From: an uncultured Clostridia bacterium
GTDB taxonomy: Bacteria > Bacillota_A > Clostridia > Christensenellales > CAG-138
Direction of reading: 5' to 3'
DNA: 6,159 nucleotides
Assembly (NCBI GenBank): GCA_946539625.1
Contig: CAMNHT010000085.1
Span: forward strand, 1 to 6,159
Part shown: in pieces, positions 5,811-6,159 of the stretch
Numbering within the stretch: the stretch's first letter is position 1
How the letters are laid out: every line of letters starts with the position of its first letter
The notes under the pieces: generated by a model
The model's input: the letters and a program-made list of their open reading frames with translations, nothing else
What the model was told of the DNA's origin: nothing
Databases searched by the model: none
Position numbers and translations under genes: made by a program

Positions 5811-6159
5811 TACCGTTCCTCCTTCGTCGCTACCGTTCCGTTGTCCTTCCAGATGCTGTACGCAGGTACCACGCCGCGCACGCAGCTTGTGGGATAGACA
5901 TTCGAATGCGGTCCGATCACCGTGCCGGGATTGCAGACCGCGTTGCAGCCGACCTCGACGTAATCGCCGAGCATCGCGCCGAACTTTTTGATGCCGGTCT
6001 CGATTCTTTCCGCGCCGTTGTGGACGATGACAAGCTGCTTGTCGCTCTTGACATTCGAGGTGATGCTGCCCGCGCCCATGTGGCTCTTATAGCCCAGGAT
6101 GGAGTCGCCGACGTAGTTGTAGTGCGGCGTCTGCACGTTGTCGAACAAGATGACGTTTT
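5810..6159 (-). CDS. GlmU-like left-handed beta-helix acyltransferase, N-terminus outside the window
   Basis: The last 116 codons are visible. They show hexapeptide-repeat character (VGDSILGYKSHMGAGS, then MLGDYVEVGCNAVCNPGTVIGPHSNVYP), the pattern of a left-handed beta-helix. The segment PHYNYVGDS corresponds to HLTYLGD of the GlmU acetyltransferase domain, so the catalytic His appears kept (visible residue 12), and GAGSITSN matches GAGTITCN. Clostridia commonly carry such a protein without the nucleotidyltransferase domain, often labelled UDP-N-acetylglucosamine pyrophosphorylase. I recognise the fragment as closest to that type, but a complete GlmU cannot be excluded because the N-terminal part is not in view. 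Its position directly before glmM, with a one-base overlap, fits acetylation of the glucosamine-1-phosphate that GlmM makes. The glmM SD lies inside its last codons. Confidence 0.88.
   Translation of the reverse strand, partial: NVILFDNVQTPHYNYVGDSILGYKSHMGAGSITSNVKSDKQLVIVHNGAERIETGIKKFGAMLGDYVEVGCNAVCNPGTVIGPHSNVYPTSCVRGVVPAYSIWKDNGTVATKEER
5818..5824 (-). promoter_or_regulatory. glmM ribosome binding site inside the preceding gene
   Basis: AAGGAGG on the minus strand lies seven bases (AACGGTA) before the glmM ATG and encodes Lys-Glu at the end of the GlmU-like protein. It confirms the glmM start and the tight coupling of the two genes. Confidence 0.85.

Noticed and set aside
4473..5897. 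Plus-strand open frame of 474 codons opposite glmM
   Set aside because: It is a mirror frame of glmM, which has every catalytic motif; composition is dominated by Val, Asp, Arg and Leu, typical of an antisense shadow.

Overview
All genes in this window read on the minus strand. Listed in transcription order from the high-coordinate end, they are: the 3' part of a left-handed beta-helix acyltransferase related to the GlmU C-terminal domain (5810-6159); phosphoglucosamine mutase GlmM (4464-5810); an intergenic/leader region of about 480 bp; a 648-residue membrane-anchored PQQ-like beta-propeller protein (2039-3985); a 290-bp spacer rich in palindromes; and a second, paralogous propeller protein whose last roughly 50 residues lie outside the window (1-1748).

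The organism is most likely a GC-rich member of the Clostridia (Oscillospirales or Christensenellales type), perhaps a gut or uncultured lineage. The basis is strong AGGAGG ribosome binding sites, compact U-tailed terminators, the Clostridia-style GlmU-like beta-helix protein, and Lys/Arg-rich single-pass N-terminal anchors with Pro/Thr linkers, as expected for proteins exposed outside a Gram-positive membrane. This assignment rests on family resemblance only.

The two upstream genes form an amino-sugar unit. GlmM makes glucosamine-1-phosphate, and the GlmU-like enzyme would acetylate it on the way to UDP-GlcNAc for peptidoglycan. The genes overlap by one base (TAATG), and a strong terminator closes the unit at 4411-4441.

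The two propeller genes look like a duplicated pair that has diverged. They share the WTGQPLIV, DGNIYF and DPRG motifs at nearly identical spacing, but differ in N-terminal linker and apparently in expression. The first has a strong SD and a leader of about 300 nt. The second lacks a visible SD and has an extended -10 element six bases before its ATG, which suggests a leaderless mRNA. Their function is not known; an extracytoplasmic scaffold or sensor/ligand-binding role is an inference.

I see no mobile element, CRISPR array, tRNA or rRNA. The least explained parts are the non-coding stretches 1749-2038 and 3986-4410, which hold several inverted and direct repeats and two tiny tandem ORFs. 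I do not see a clear new defence or biosynthetic system.
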